From: Chloroflexi bacterium UBA4733
GTDB lineage: Bacteria; Chloroflexota; UBA4733
Assembly: GCA_002404055.1 (NCBI GenBank)
Contig: DHIZ01000399.1
Location: 1-5,673, forward strand
Direction: 5' to 3'
Length of the DNA: 5,673 nt
Within the stretch, counting starts at the first letter, position 1. Each line of letters opens with the position of its first letter. Of the stretch, positions 1 to 5,323 are shown in pieces. Position numbers and translations under genes: made by a program. The notes under the pieces are model-generated. The model was not told where the DNA came from. It saw only the letters and a program-made list of their open reading frames with translations, and ran no database searches.

Positions 1-246
1 TTCGCAAGTGGGAGTGGTTTTAGCTAACGGGGAGGCGTCCGCGCCGAGGCCTGCGACGCCACCAACGGCCATCCTGACGCCTTCAACGTGCGGCGCGAAA
101 GGGATGGGTACCTCAGGGAGCGAGCAGCACCGACGGGCATGTGAACGTCGGTCGAACCACCGCGACGTTTCTGCTCCTCGGTCTGCCGTTTTTGGTGATC
201 GGCACCAGTAGAAGCAAGGGCGAGATCACGATCGTGACACGCGGCA
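1..246. other. Gene-poor left edge downstream of the first AbiE toxin
   Basis: I recognise no gene here. On the plus strand the frame from about 28 to 147 has GC-rich third positions typical of coding DNA, but it has no ATG or plausible start and no family resemblance, so it may be a gene remnant. On the minus strand a 44-codon frame (113-247) starts in a TGATG overlap with the AbiEii stop; it has a hydrophobic stretch but no support. Two dyads are visible: the 12-bp palindrome TCACGATCGTGA at 226-237, just after the toxin gene, and AACGTCG / CGACGTT at 144-150 and 163-169 with a 12-base loop. Neither is followed by a T-run, so neither is a convincing intrinsic terminator. Confidence 0.4.
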
Positions 247-1176
247 TCAGCATTGGTTCGCGCCATCCGAGTCCCAGGCCAGGTGTTCAGGATTCCAGCG
301 CCCAGCCGCCGTTCCGTCAAGGACTGGATCTATGAAACAGCGGACCGTAGCGAGGGCGCTGTCCAGATCTCGCTCGGCCAGGTCTGGCGCATCGCGCGCC
401 GCTCGCGAATAGCCGGCACGCCAGCCGGGCCAGTCCAGGTTCGGCAGCGTCGTTGGCAGTTGTAGGCTACGGCGCGCCGCCTCAGCAGTAAGCGCAGTGT
501 TCAAATTTGCAGCGTCAACGCTGGCGGTGTGGGCGAACACGGTCAGATCGGCGAGATCGCGATACCGTGTGCTGTGTATCGGGGGCCCGGTGAGACGAGC
601 GTGAACCTCCAGCATGGCACAGACCTTGTCTGCGACGTGATCCACGATTGGGTAGGCTCGGTAGGTGCCCCGAACCAGTCCAGGCAGCGTTATGGGAACA
701 AGGGAATCCACCTCGTCCGGTACCCCGGTCATGACGAGGCCCGCACTCAGATCCACACGGAAGCTGGTGAATCTGGCCGCTCCCAGGTAGGCGTCGACCG
801 GAACGCGGAGGGCGCTCAGTATCTCCGCGATCATCTGGCCGGGACTCAAGGTGAACCGAAAGTGGTCTCCCAGGTCGAGTGTAGCAGCCGCACGCAGGGC
901 CCGCTCAGCTTCCACCATGGCGTCCCGCTGGTTATACAGGTCGACATCGAGCGTGTGCCGGGCGCGACCTCCCAGTCGAGCCAGCATGGCAGTGCCGCCC
1001 TTCAGCACCCATCGATCCTCTCGTGCATGAAACACCCGGCTGAGCAACCGATCATACGCAAACTGACGTTGCAGGTCGGCCAGTTGCGTGCCGGGGGTGT
1101 CGTTCATCAGCCGGCGCAGCCGATCATTGATTGCCTGGCGCATGGCCTGGGGATCTTCGTAGCGGGGAGCGTTCAT
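247..1176 (-). CDS. Type IV TA toxin, AbiEii/AbiGii nucleotidyltransferase family (system 1)
   Basis: A 309-residue protein of the AbiEii nucleotidyltransferase-fold toxins. The polymerase-beta-like core shows in order: motif I KGGTA at 59-63 (the GG-S/T loop that holds the nucleotide triphosphate), motif II D77-V-D79 in HTLDVDL (metal-binding carboxylates), motif III around K184 in DKVCAMLE, and motif IV in STRYRDLADL (202-211). All signature residues are present, so it looks catalytically intact. Related mycobacterial MenT toxins transfer pyrimidines to tRNA 3' ends and block charging; whether this one targets tRNA is inference. The ATG at 1176 lies in an ATGA overlap with the antitoxin stop, with a weak AGG five bases upstream, implying translational coupling. 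Length and motif spacing fit the family. The substrate and growth effect cannot be read from sequence. Confidence 0.93.
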   Translation of the reverse strand: MNAPRYEDPQAMRQAINDRLRRLMNDTPGTQLADLQRQFAYDRLLSRVFHAREDRWVLKGGTAMLARLGGRARHTLDVDLYNQRDAMVEAERALRAAATLDLGDHFRFTLSPGQMIAEILSALRVPVDAYLGAARFTSFRVDLSAGLVMTGVPDEVDSLVPITLPGLVRGTYRAYPIVDHVADKVCAMLEVHARLTGPPIHSTRYRDLADLTVFAHTASVDAANLNTALTAEAARRSLQLPTTLPNLDWPGWRAGYSRAARDAPDLAERDLDSALATVRCFIDPVLDGTAAGRWNPEHLAWDSDGANQC

Positions 1177-1853
1177 TCTGCCTGGCCCGCCAGCAAAACC
1201 ATTTCGTCCCTGTCCCGATAGTTGGCGCGCGAGAGCAGGTAATCGAGCAGCGCTATCCCGTCTCCCTTTGGGAGGCCAAAACGGGCAGCATGGGGAGCGA
1301 GACTCCTGGCCACGACCCGCGGGTAATCGAAGACGCGATCAAGGACCTCGACGGTGATCTGGGCGACGCTCTCTGGATCGACGTTGTCTGCGAGCAGATC
1401 ACCAACCATCCAGCCAGCCCGCGTCGTAGGAAGGCCGGCGAGAAGGATCTTGCGCTCCTCTTGGACGCGGCCACGGTGCAAGTACACGTCCGAGCGGCGC
1501 GTTTGACGACGCTGCGGCACTGTGAACTCATGGATGTCAGCGCGTAGATCGCCGACCGCGTACAGTGCCGCTGCCGATGTGTGGGAAACGACGGCAACGT
1601 CGGGGTCGCCCAACCGCTCCCAGGCCGGGCGACCCGGGTCCAGTTGCAGCCACGCCGCACGAAGGCTGAGGTGATCGGGCTCGGCAGCGCCGCGAACACG
1701 GTAGACACCGTGGGCAACGCGTTCGAGCAGACCAGTATCGGTCAGACGAACGATGGAGTGCCAGGCGACACCGGCTGCTCGGGCCTGCCGGAGCGTCACC
1801 AGACTCCATTGCCCTTCTGCCAGGTCGCGGATATGGAGGAGGGGGCTAGACAT
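1173..1853 (-). CDS. AbiEi-type antitoxin / transcriptional repressor (system 1)
   Basis: A 226-residue protein resembling the AbiEi_4-type antitoxins of type IV TA systems. Residues about 5-52 form a winged-helix segment ending in GLLERVAHGVYRV, the usual 'G-L-x-R-v-x-x-G-v-Y' wing of these DNA-binding domains. It is followed by the family signature VVSHTSAAALYAVGD (88-102) and by a TTRAGWMVGDLLAD block (143-156) in the C-terminal domain that counteracts the toxin. I chose ATG 1853 over an in-frame GTG at 1916: the upstream 21 codons would run through the operator palindrome, and a -10 box TATACT ends 8 bases before the ATG. The stop overlaps the toxin ATG (ATGA). Known AbiEi proteins repress their own promoter by binding inverted repeats; the dyad at 1851-1892 is the obvious site here. 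The antitoxin and repressor assignment is solid at family level; the binding site is inference. Confidence 0.88.
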   Translation of the reverse strand: MSSPLLHIRDLAEGQWSLVTLRQARAAGVAWHSIVRLTDTGLLERVAHGVYRVRGAAEPDHLSLRAAWLQLDPGRPAWERLGDPDVAVVSHTSAAALYAVGDLRADIHEFTVPQRRQTRRSDVYLHRGRVQEERKILLAGLPTTRAGWMVGDLLADNVDPESVAQITVEVLDRVFDYPRVVARSLAPHAARFGLPKGDGIALLDYLLSRANYRDRDEMVLLAGQAE

Positions 1854-1892
1854 ACTGCAAAGTATACCGCCTGCGGCATATTTTGCAGTATG
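1851..1892 (-). promoter_or_regulatory. Operator-promoter of AbiE system 1 (42-bp inverted repeat)
   Basis: The arms 1851-1870 and 1873-1892 pair at 18 of 20 positions around a 2-base centre; each outer end reads CATACTGCAAA on its own strand. On the minus strand the proximal arm carries a -10 box TATACT (1866-1861), followed by 7 bases and then the antitoxin ATG, which itself forms the end of the dyad. The likely transcription start is therefore at or next to the ATG, giving a leaderless mRNA. No good -35 box is present (CTGCAA with a 16-base spacer is the nearest). A repressor bound here would cover both the -10 and the start codon, which suits autorepression by the AbiEi-type protein. Confidence 0.72.
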
Positions 1893-1919
1893 TGGAGGAA
1901 CTTCTCGGGTGGGCACCCA

Positions 1920-2066
1920 TCACGCGGTGCTGCGGTCGCGGTCACGTAGGTCGTTTTGCACGACCGAACGGACAAGCGCCGACTTCCTCAGCCCCTGTTG
2001 TTGGGCGAGAGCGGTCAGTTCGCGGTCCGTTTCCGCATCCAGCCGTATCGAGGACGGTGACGCCAG
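1920..2066 (-). CDS. Orphan ribbon-helix-helix (CopG-like) protein, start codon unclear
   Basis: This 48-codon frame reads SIRLDAETDRELTALA at residues 6-21 and then GLRKSALVRSVVQ at 25-37. That is the beta-strand plus two-helix pattern of ribbon-helix-helix DNA-binding antitoxins, in which the strand inserts into the DNA major groove and the protein dimerises. The only possible start at the expected place is CTG (2066-2064), giving an N-terminus M-A-S-P-S-S-I; the frame is closed by TGA a few codons further upstream. Either a rare CTG start is used, an ATG has mutated, or a frameshift separates it from ATG codons near 2081-2089 in the adjacent frame. No SD sequence is visible. No toxin follows: the next gene downstream is the AbiEi-type antitoxin, whose operator begins 28 bases after the stop. 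It may be a remnant of a type II module or an extra regulator of AbiE system 1. Confidence 0.55.
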   Translation of the reverse strand: MASPSSIRLDAETDRELTALAQQQGLRKSALVRSVVQNDLRDRDRSTA

Positions 2067-2180
2067 GAGAAGATGCCATCATCATTGGTTCCGGCGAGCC
2101 GTGGACGGCACGGTGGTCACGGAAACATGAAGCGGACAGAACCCCGTGATCGTCGCTCTGGCACACGAGTATCCCTTCGG

Positions 2181-3068
2181 CTACGTGGGGTCGATCTCGG
2201 GAATGGGCAGTGTGTCGACAAAGGCGTAGAGGATGGACAATGCCTCCTCCGCCGGGATGAACGCAGCGCGCGTGGTCAGGAGCAGCGCGTCGTAGTCGGA
2301 ATACGCACGTCTTGCCACTTCCGGGTGGTGAAAAGCGGTACGGGAGACGGTCACCCCGCGAGCCCGAGCTTTGGTGAGGAGGAACCGGGCCACTCGGTCG
2401 GGGTCTAGCTCGGATGTCCCTTTCAGAACGACGGCAATATCGAGGAGATCTTGGGGTCGCTGGCGATTGCGCAGACGCTGCTGCAGCAATGCCCGCAATT
2501 TTTCCGCAACGATGTCCTCGATCGTGCTCACGCGTAACCGGTGAGTAGCGTCAAGGGCCACGATCTCGTCGGCAGAAATGGACTCGTTAATGCTGATCTC
2601 CAGCGGGATGACGCGCGTGCTGGGCTGTCCACCCCGCATTCGATCCAGGAGTGACTCCTCGTCTGAGAGCGCGTAGCCGACCCGCACCTCGTAGGTCACG
2701 AACGTCTTCTCCGGTCCAGGCGGCTGTTGCCGGACGCTCTGCACCTGCAATGCGACACCCGTTTCCCGCGTCGACACCGCCAGACTGCGCGCGAAGAGTT
2801 CGGCCAAATGCTCCATAACTATGGGTTCTCGGAGCGCTGCCATGTCAACGGAGAAATCGAGATCGCGCGTGCTCCGATTGGGCTGCCAGACAAAATCGAG
2901 CGCATTGCCGCCCTTGAAGACGAGTATTGCCGCCAGCGTCCGAGAGCCGGCGACCGCGCACAGGATGGCGTACTGGGCAAAGCGCGTTCGTGCCTCGGCC
3001 ACCGAGATGTGCTGCGCGGCGGCCCAAGCCGGGATGGTCTCGAAGGAGAGCGGATAGCGGGAAGTCAC
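2181..3068 (-). CDS. Type IV TA toxin, AbiEii/AbiGii nucleotidyltransferase family (system 2)
   Basis: A 295-residue AbiEii-type toxin, clearly different in sequence from the one at 247-1176. Motif I is LVFKGGNAL (K52, G53, G54; N replaces the more common T). Motif II is STRDLDFS with D69 and D71. Motifs III and IV are closely spaced in STIEDIVAEKLRALL and RQRPQDLLDI (K190, R204, D207, D210), the typical AbiEii signature. The key residues are intact. I chose GTG 3068: it overlaps the antitoxin stop as GTGA and has GAGG five bases upstream. An in-frame ATG at 3197 would extend the protein 43 residues through the antitoxin gene with nothing recognisable in the extension. By family knowledge it is an NTP-dependent nucleotidyltransferase that arrests growth; its RNA target is unknown. 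Confidence 0.92.
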   Translation of the reverse strand: MTSRYPLSFETIPAWAAAQHISVAEARTRFAQYAILCAVAGSRTLAAILVFKGGNALDFVWQPNRSTRDLDFSVDMAALREPIVMEHLAELFARSLAVSTRETGVALQVQSVRQQPPGPEKTFVTYEVRVGYALSDEESLLDRMRGGQPSTRVIPLEISINESISADEIVALDATHRLRVSTIEDIVAEKLRALLQQRLRNRQRPQDLLDIAVVLKGTSELDPDRVARFLLTKARARGVTVSRTAFHHPEVARRAYSDYDALLLTTRAAFIPAEEALSILYAFVDTLPIPEIDPT

Positions 3069-3976
3069 GCGACCTCGCCCCGGAGGGATCCAACGGGCGC
3101 GTTGATCGACAGGCTCCACCGCTCGCTGTAGGTCGGCGCATAGGGCGAGGTCCCCAGGAGGCGACTGGACCCACCACGTCGCGCGCGCGATCGCCACGTC
3201 TCGATGGCCGGATGCGCTAGACCAAGCTCCTCGACGACGAAGCCCGTGCGCTGGCGCAGGACGGCGATCTCGAACCGGTCTACCAGGGCGACCAGGGCGT
3301 CGAGGTCGAGGAGATCACGGGCCAGGGTCCAGGCGTGCAGCACATTCTGGAAGCCGCCGCAGCGCTCCGGCTCGAGTAACCCATCGAGCAGCGTGCGTTC
3401 TGTTGTCGTCGCTCGGATCGGGCAGCCGTGCGGACGGTAGACGTGGGTACCGAAATAGCGAGTTCCCTGAGTACGTAGCCAGTGGAGCGGCCGGCCCAGT
3501 ATCTCCGCCGGGATCCGTCCCCGGACGAGCGCCAGGCCTTCCCAGTCCGATGCGTCAGTATCCAACGGCAGTAAGCCGGCGGTGCCGGAAGCAGGAATCA
3601 TCGCTGTGATCCCCTTCGGCAACTCGTCCGTCAAGTCATGGAAGACCAGAGCAGACAGGTGGCTCAGCGCCGCGTAGGGATGAACATCCATGAGGATCTC
3701 GTCCTCGCCCACGACTCCCGTTTGCACAAAGGGAACCGTGACCTCGTACATCTGGGAAAGGTCTGGGATGGGCCGGAGTTCGCCGCGATGCACCATCTGC
3801 TCGAGCAGCGGGTGAACGGCGCGGGCACTGGCCGGTACGTTCGTCCAACGCCGTTCGGACTGCGGCAGCAGCCGGCTGGCGCGCCGGAGGAAGACCGTCG
3901 CCCGCCAATCCGAGAGGACGCGCCGGTGCGACTGAGCGAGTTGCTCGATGAGGGCGAAACTCGCTGTTTTTGGCAT
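3065..3976 (-). CDS. AbiEi-type antitoxin / transcriptional repressor (system 2)
   Basis: A 303-residue protein, about 75 residues longer than the system 1 antitoxin and of another AbiEi subgroup. The N-terminal 1-85 region looks like a winged helix; HPLLEQMVHRGELRPI (55-70) and the Y77-E-V-T strand would form the last helix and wing. HPYAALSHLSALVFHDL (99-115) is the family's conserved 'H-x-SAL' block. RATTTERTLLDGLLEPE (188-204) followed by CGG matches the 'R-T-L-D-L-L-x-P-x-x-G-G' segment of the toxin-neutralising domain, and YSERWSLSINAP (283-294) is the usual C-terminal strand pair. The ATG at 3976 is 11 bases from the palindrome, with a weak AGG eight bases before it. The stop overlaps the toxin GTG by four bases. 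It probably represses its own operon through the 3987-4029 dyad; family membership is seen, binding is inferred. Confidence 0.82.
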   Translation of the reverse strand: MPKTASFALIEQLAQSHRRVLSDWRATVFLRRASRLLPQSERRWTNVPASARAVHPLLEQMVHRGELRPIPDLSQMYEVTVPFVQTGVVGEDEILMDVHPYAALSHLSALVFHDLTDELPKGITAMIPASGTAGLLPLDTDASDWEGLALVRGRIPAEILGRPLHWLRTQGTRYFGTHVYRPHGCPIRATTTERTLLDGLLEPERCGGFQNVLHAWTLARDLLDLDALVALVDRFEIAVLRQRTGFVVEELGLAHPAIETWRSRARRGGSSRLLGTSPYAPTYSERWSLSINAPVGSLRGEVA

Positions 3977-3986
3977 AAGTCAAGCC

Positions 3987-4029
3987 TGTGTGGTATACTG
4001 CCGTCCTCAGGACGGCAGTATACCACACA
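3987..4029. promoter_or_regulatory. Operator-promoter of AbiE system 2 (perfect 43-bp palindrome)
   Basis: Arms 3987-4007 and 4009-4029 are exact reverse complements (21 of 21) around a single C; the inner part of each arm reads GGTATACTGCCGTCC. Each arm holds an extended -10 element TGGTATACT: on the minus strand at 4025-4017, facing the antitoxin gene with a start expected near the centre and a leader of about 34 bases, and symmetrically on the plus strand at 3991-3999. Good -35 boxes are missing on both sides. There is no T-run on either side, so a terminator is unlikely. The position directly before the AbiEi-type gene makes it the natural autorepression site. The identity of the bound protein is inferred. 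Confidence 0.75.
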
Positions 4030-4109
4030 CGTGCAATCTTTGTGCGAGAGCCGCAATGGGACCCCTCGTTACGATCCCGCTGCAACGCGCTCGGCAGACC
4101 GCAGTGATC

Positions 4110-4259
4110 TTAAGCCATTGCCTTCTCGACCACGTCGTCGTGCCCCTCCCAGTGCTGGCCAACGGAGTCGGTGGATCGGCCAAGCTCCTCCAGGTTGTAA
4201 GCCATGACGGAGACGAGATTGACTGTCTTTGGGATCCGGGCCCGTTGTCGCGTACTCAT
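4110..4259 (-). CDS. Possible small unrecognised protein or gene remnant
   Basis: A 49-codon frame starting at ATG 4259 (a second ATG lies at residue 19) and ending in TAA. Codon third positions are mostly G or C through MAYNLEELGR and HWEGHDDVVEKA, which looks more like coding DNA than the other frames here. I do not recognise a family; the tail is acidic and probably helical. No SD sequence is evident. The frame stays open upstream and runs antisense through the DUF4258 remnant into the YgiT-type gene, so it could be the C-terminal tail of a gene cut at a recombination junction near 4260-4290, or chance. Treat as tentative. Confidence 0.2.
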   Translation of the reverse strand: MSTRQRARIPKTVNLVSVMAYNLEELGRSTDSVGQHWEGHDDVVEKAMA

Positions 4260-4273
4260 GTTCACGGAGCGAA

Positions 4274-4366
4274 CGACCTCTGCATCGGACCGGCAATCTG
4301 GTGATCGTGACGGTGTACGAGCCAACGATGCCGAAATGGCGCGATCCGCAGACGCGCAATCGCTGA
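4274..4366 (+). pseudogene. 5'-truncated DUF4258 toxin-like remnant
   Basis: Thirty codons plus TGA read RPLHRTGN followed by LVIVTVYEPTMPKWRDP and TRNR. The '(N)LVIVTVYEP...P.KW' ending is the characteristic C-terminus of DUF4258 proteins, small basic proteins usually encoded just before a YgiT-type zinc-finger gene and thought to be its toxin partner. The normal protein is about 80-100 residues. Here the frame is open only from 4223, after two stops (4205, 4220), has no ATG or GTG, and lacks the N-terminal half with its RHA-type motif. The short step from RPLH to TGNL also suggests an internal deletion. Its stop is 13 bases from the next start, keeping the ancestral operon spacing. I infer a decayed toxin; recognition rests on the C-terminal motif alone. 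Confidence 0.68.
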
Positions 4367-4372
4367 AAGGAG
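4366..4372 (+). promoter_or_regulatory. Ribosome binding site of the YgiT-type gene
   Basis: AAAGGAG overlaps the last base of the DUF4258 remnant's stop codon and lies 7 bases before GTG 4380. This is the strongest Shine-Dalgarno match in the window, and it decides for GTG 4380 over the in-frame ATG at 4392. Confidence 0.7.
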
Positions 4373-4379
4373 TGCCGGA

Positions 4380-4634
4380 GTGGATGAACGGATGGTGACC
4401 GACTGCTTCATTTGCGGCGGCGAGACAGTGCGGCGGCAGGTGACGGCGGAGCACTGGTGGGGCGACGACATGGTGCTGTTCGAGCATGTCCCTGCCGACG
4501 TCTGCCGCCAATGTGGCGAGCGCTACTACGGCGCCGCCGTGGCGCTGCGGATGGACCGGCTGCACCAACAGGCGCCGTCGACCGGCCGCACCGTGGCGAT
4601 CCGCCTCTATGATCTCGCTTCAGACGCTGCCTGA
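4380..4634 (+). CDS. YgiT/MqsA-type zinc-finger protein, probable orphan antitoxin
   Basis: An 84-residue protein with two CxxC pairs, CFICGG (C9, C12) and VCRQCGERYY (C42, C45), separated by about 30 residues including the 'V-P-A-D-V-C' strand. This is the zinc-binding domain of YgiT/MqsA-like antitoxins. The rest (51-84) is a helix, AVALRMDRLHQQ, and a short tail; the full HTH domain of E. coli MqsA is absent, as in most short members paired with DUF4258. GTG 4380 is chosen on its AAAGGAG site. The upstream partner survives only as a C-terminal fragment, so this antitoxin appears to have outlived its toxin. No dedicated promoter is clear; plus-strand transcription could come from the palindrome at 3987-4029. 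Domain assignment is strong, antitoxin role is inferred from family context. Confidence 0.85.
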   Translation: MDERMVTDCFICGGETVRRQVTAEHWWGDDMVLFEHVPADVCRQCGERYYGAAVALRMDRLHQQAPSTGRTVAIRLYDLASDAA

Positions 4635-4801
4635 GCCTGCCCAGCCTGACCCGGGCAATTCGGTCACAATCGCCATGGGAACCGACCTGATTGACCTGGC
4701 ACGCGCTAACTGCAGCCCTCCGCCACCAGTGCGTCGTGGCAATGCCGGCGAGGGTACGCTTCGGGTGCTGGCGGCCGACCCCAACGTTGCTACCGTCACA
4801 C
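4635..4801. other. Intergenic region between convergent YgiT-type and ParE genes
   Basis: This stretch separates two convergent genes. I find no recognisable coding frame and no strong stem-loop with a T-run in either direction, so termination here is not intrinsic by eye. Confidence 0.4.
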
Positions 4802-5110
4802 CTACTGCCCAATCCGACGCTGCCATTGCTGCGGGTCACGGCTGGCGTGAAAGCAGGCGAGAACGGTGATTGCATTCTGGTCGATCCGAAATAGTACGGC
4901 ATAGGGAAAGCGGCGCAGCAGCGCGCGCCGCACGTCGCGGAATGCTGGAGGAAACTGTAGGGCATTATCTGTGATACGCTGAACGGTGCTACCAAGCTCA
5001 GTGCGGAACCGAGCGCCAAGGCCGGTCGCTTGATCTTCGTACCAATCCTGCGCGGCAATGACGTCCGCCCGAGCGGCTGGTGTGAAGAGGACGGGTAACG
5101 CTACGGGCAA
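4802..5110 (-). CDS. RelE/ParE-family type II TA toxin
   Basis: About 102 residues with the complete RelE/ParE pattern: FTPAARADVIAAQDWYE at the N-terminus, the helical hairpin GLGARFRTELGSTVQRI, then the RRALLRRFPYAVLFRI beta-strand block, and the end VLACFHASRDPQQW. These features, especially RRFPY and H-x-x-RDP-x-x-W, identify ParE-like proteins, which in studied cases poison DNA gyrase; related RelE members cleave mRNA on the ribosome. Which activity applies here is not visible. No ATG fits: TTG 5110 overlaps the antitoxin by ten bases and has GGAA close upstream, and is preferred; a GTG at 5143 would add 11 residues with no family match. The gene follows its antitoxin in the same transcript. 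It is intact and of normal length. Confidence 0.87.
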   Translation of the reverse strand: MPVALPVLFTPAARADVIAAQDWYEDQATGLGARFRTELGSTVQRITDNALQFPPAFRDVRRALLRRFPYAVLFRIDQNAITVLACFHASRDPQQWQRRIGQ

Positions 5111-5316
5111 CGCCGTTCCAACTCCGCATGCAGGCAGTCCCACGTCACCGCCTGTGCGCGATCGTTCTCGAACGTGGCCAGGCGACGCTCAAGCTCGCCC
5201 TGCTGCGCGGACATAAGCGGAATATCGGCATCGGAAAGGCTGCCCCAGAGCTGTTCAATGAGACTCAGGCGTTCCTGTGGCGACAGGCGGGTAAGTTCAT
5301 CAGGGGTAAGTTGCAT
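5101..5316 (-). CDS. Addiction-module antitoxin (Unstab_antitox family)
   Basis: A 71-residue acidic protein starting MQLTPDELTRLSPQERLSLI. The 'L-S/P-x-E-R-L-x-L-I-E-x-L-W-x-S-L' helix (about 10-26) and the later segment SAQQGELERRLATFE with a W about ten residues on match the putative addiction module component family (PF09720), which is found almost always just upstream of RelE/ParE toxins. That is the arrangement here: the stop overlaps the toxin's TTG. ATG 5316 is chosen because the family motif begins right after it, and because a -10 box ends 8 bases upstream; a 12-residue extension to 5352 would run over the promoter. It should bind and neutralise the ParE-type toxin. The family has no clear DNA-binding domain at its N-terminus, so autoregulation is uncertain. 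Confidence 0.86.
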   Translation of the reverse strand: MQLTPDELTRLSPQERLSLIEQLWGSLSDADIPLMSAQQGELERRLATFENDRAQAVTWDCLHAELERRCP

Positions 5317-5323
5317 AGTACCT

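Noticed and set aside
113..247. A 44-codon minus-strand frame in TGATG overlap with the AbiEii stop
   Set aside because: No SD, no family, and a hydrophobic run alone is weak evidence; type IV operons normally have two genes.
529..1547. Long plus-strand open frames (230 and 138 codons) opposite AbiE system 1
   Set aside because: They are antisense to genes with full family motifs, show no domain of their own, and such frames are common opposite GC-rich genes.
1854..1916. GTG 1916 as start of the AbiEi-type antitoxin
   Set aside because: The 21 added codons would translate the operator dyad and the promoter; the winged-helix domain begins right after ATG 1853.
1942..2166. A 74-codon minus-strand frame overlapping the RHH segment
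   Set aside because: It has no recognisable motif, while the neighbouring frame gives a clear ribbon-helix-helix sequence. Its three ATGs near 2081-2089 could have belonged to the RHH gene before a frameshift.
3987..4029. The 43-bp palindrome as a transcription terminator
   Set aside because: There is no T-run on either strand, no gene ends next to it, and it lies just before an AbiEi-type start with a -10 box inside it.
3953..4245. Similarity of MPKTASFALI (start of the second AbiEi-type protein) to IPKTVNLVSV on the same strand near 4210-4240, as a duplicated N-terminus
   Set aside because: The match fades after a few residues and the nucleotide identity is patchy; probably chance.
4110..4259. 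Transposase C-terminus (the VNLVSVMAYNLEEL stretch recalls tails of some DDE transposases)
   Set aside because: No DDE motif, terminal inverted repeat or target duplication is present, and the resemblance is too short to support a mobile element.
4408..5058. A 216-codon minus-strand open frame
   Set aside because: It lies across the YgiT-type gene on the other strand and the ParE gene in another frame, both of which have clear motifs; its arginine- and serine-rich translation looks like a shadow.
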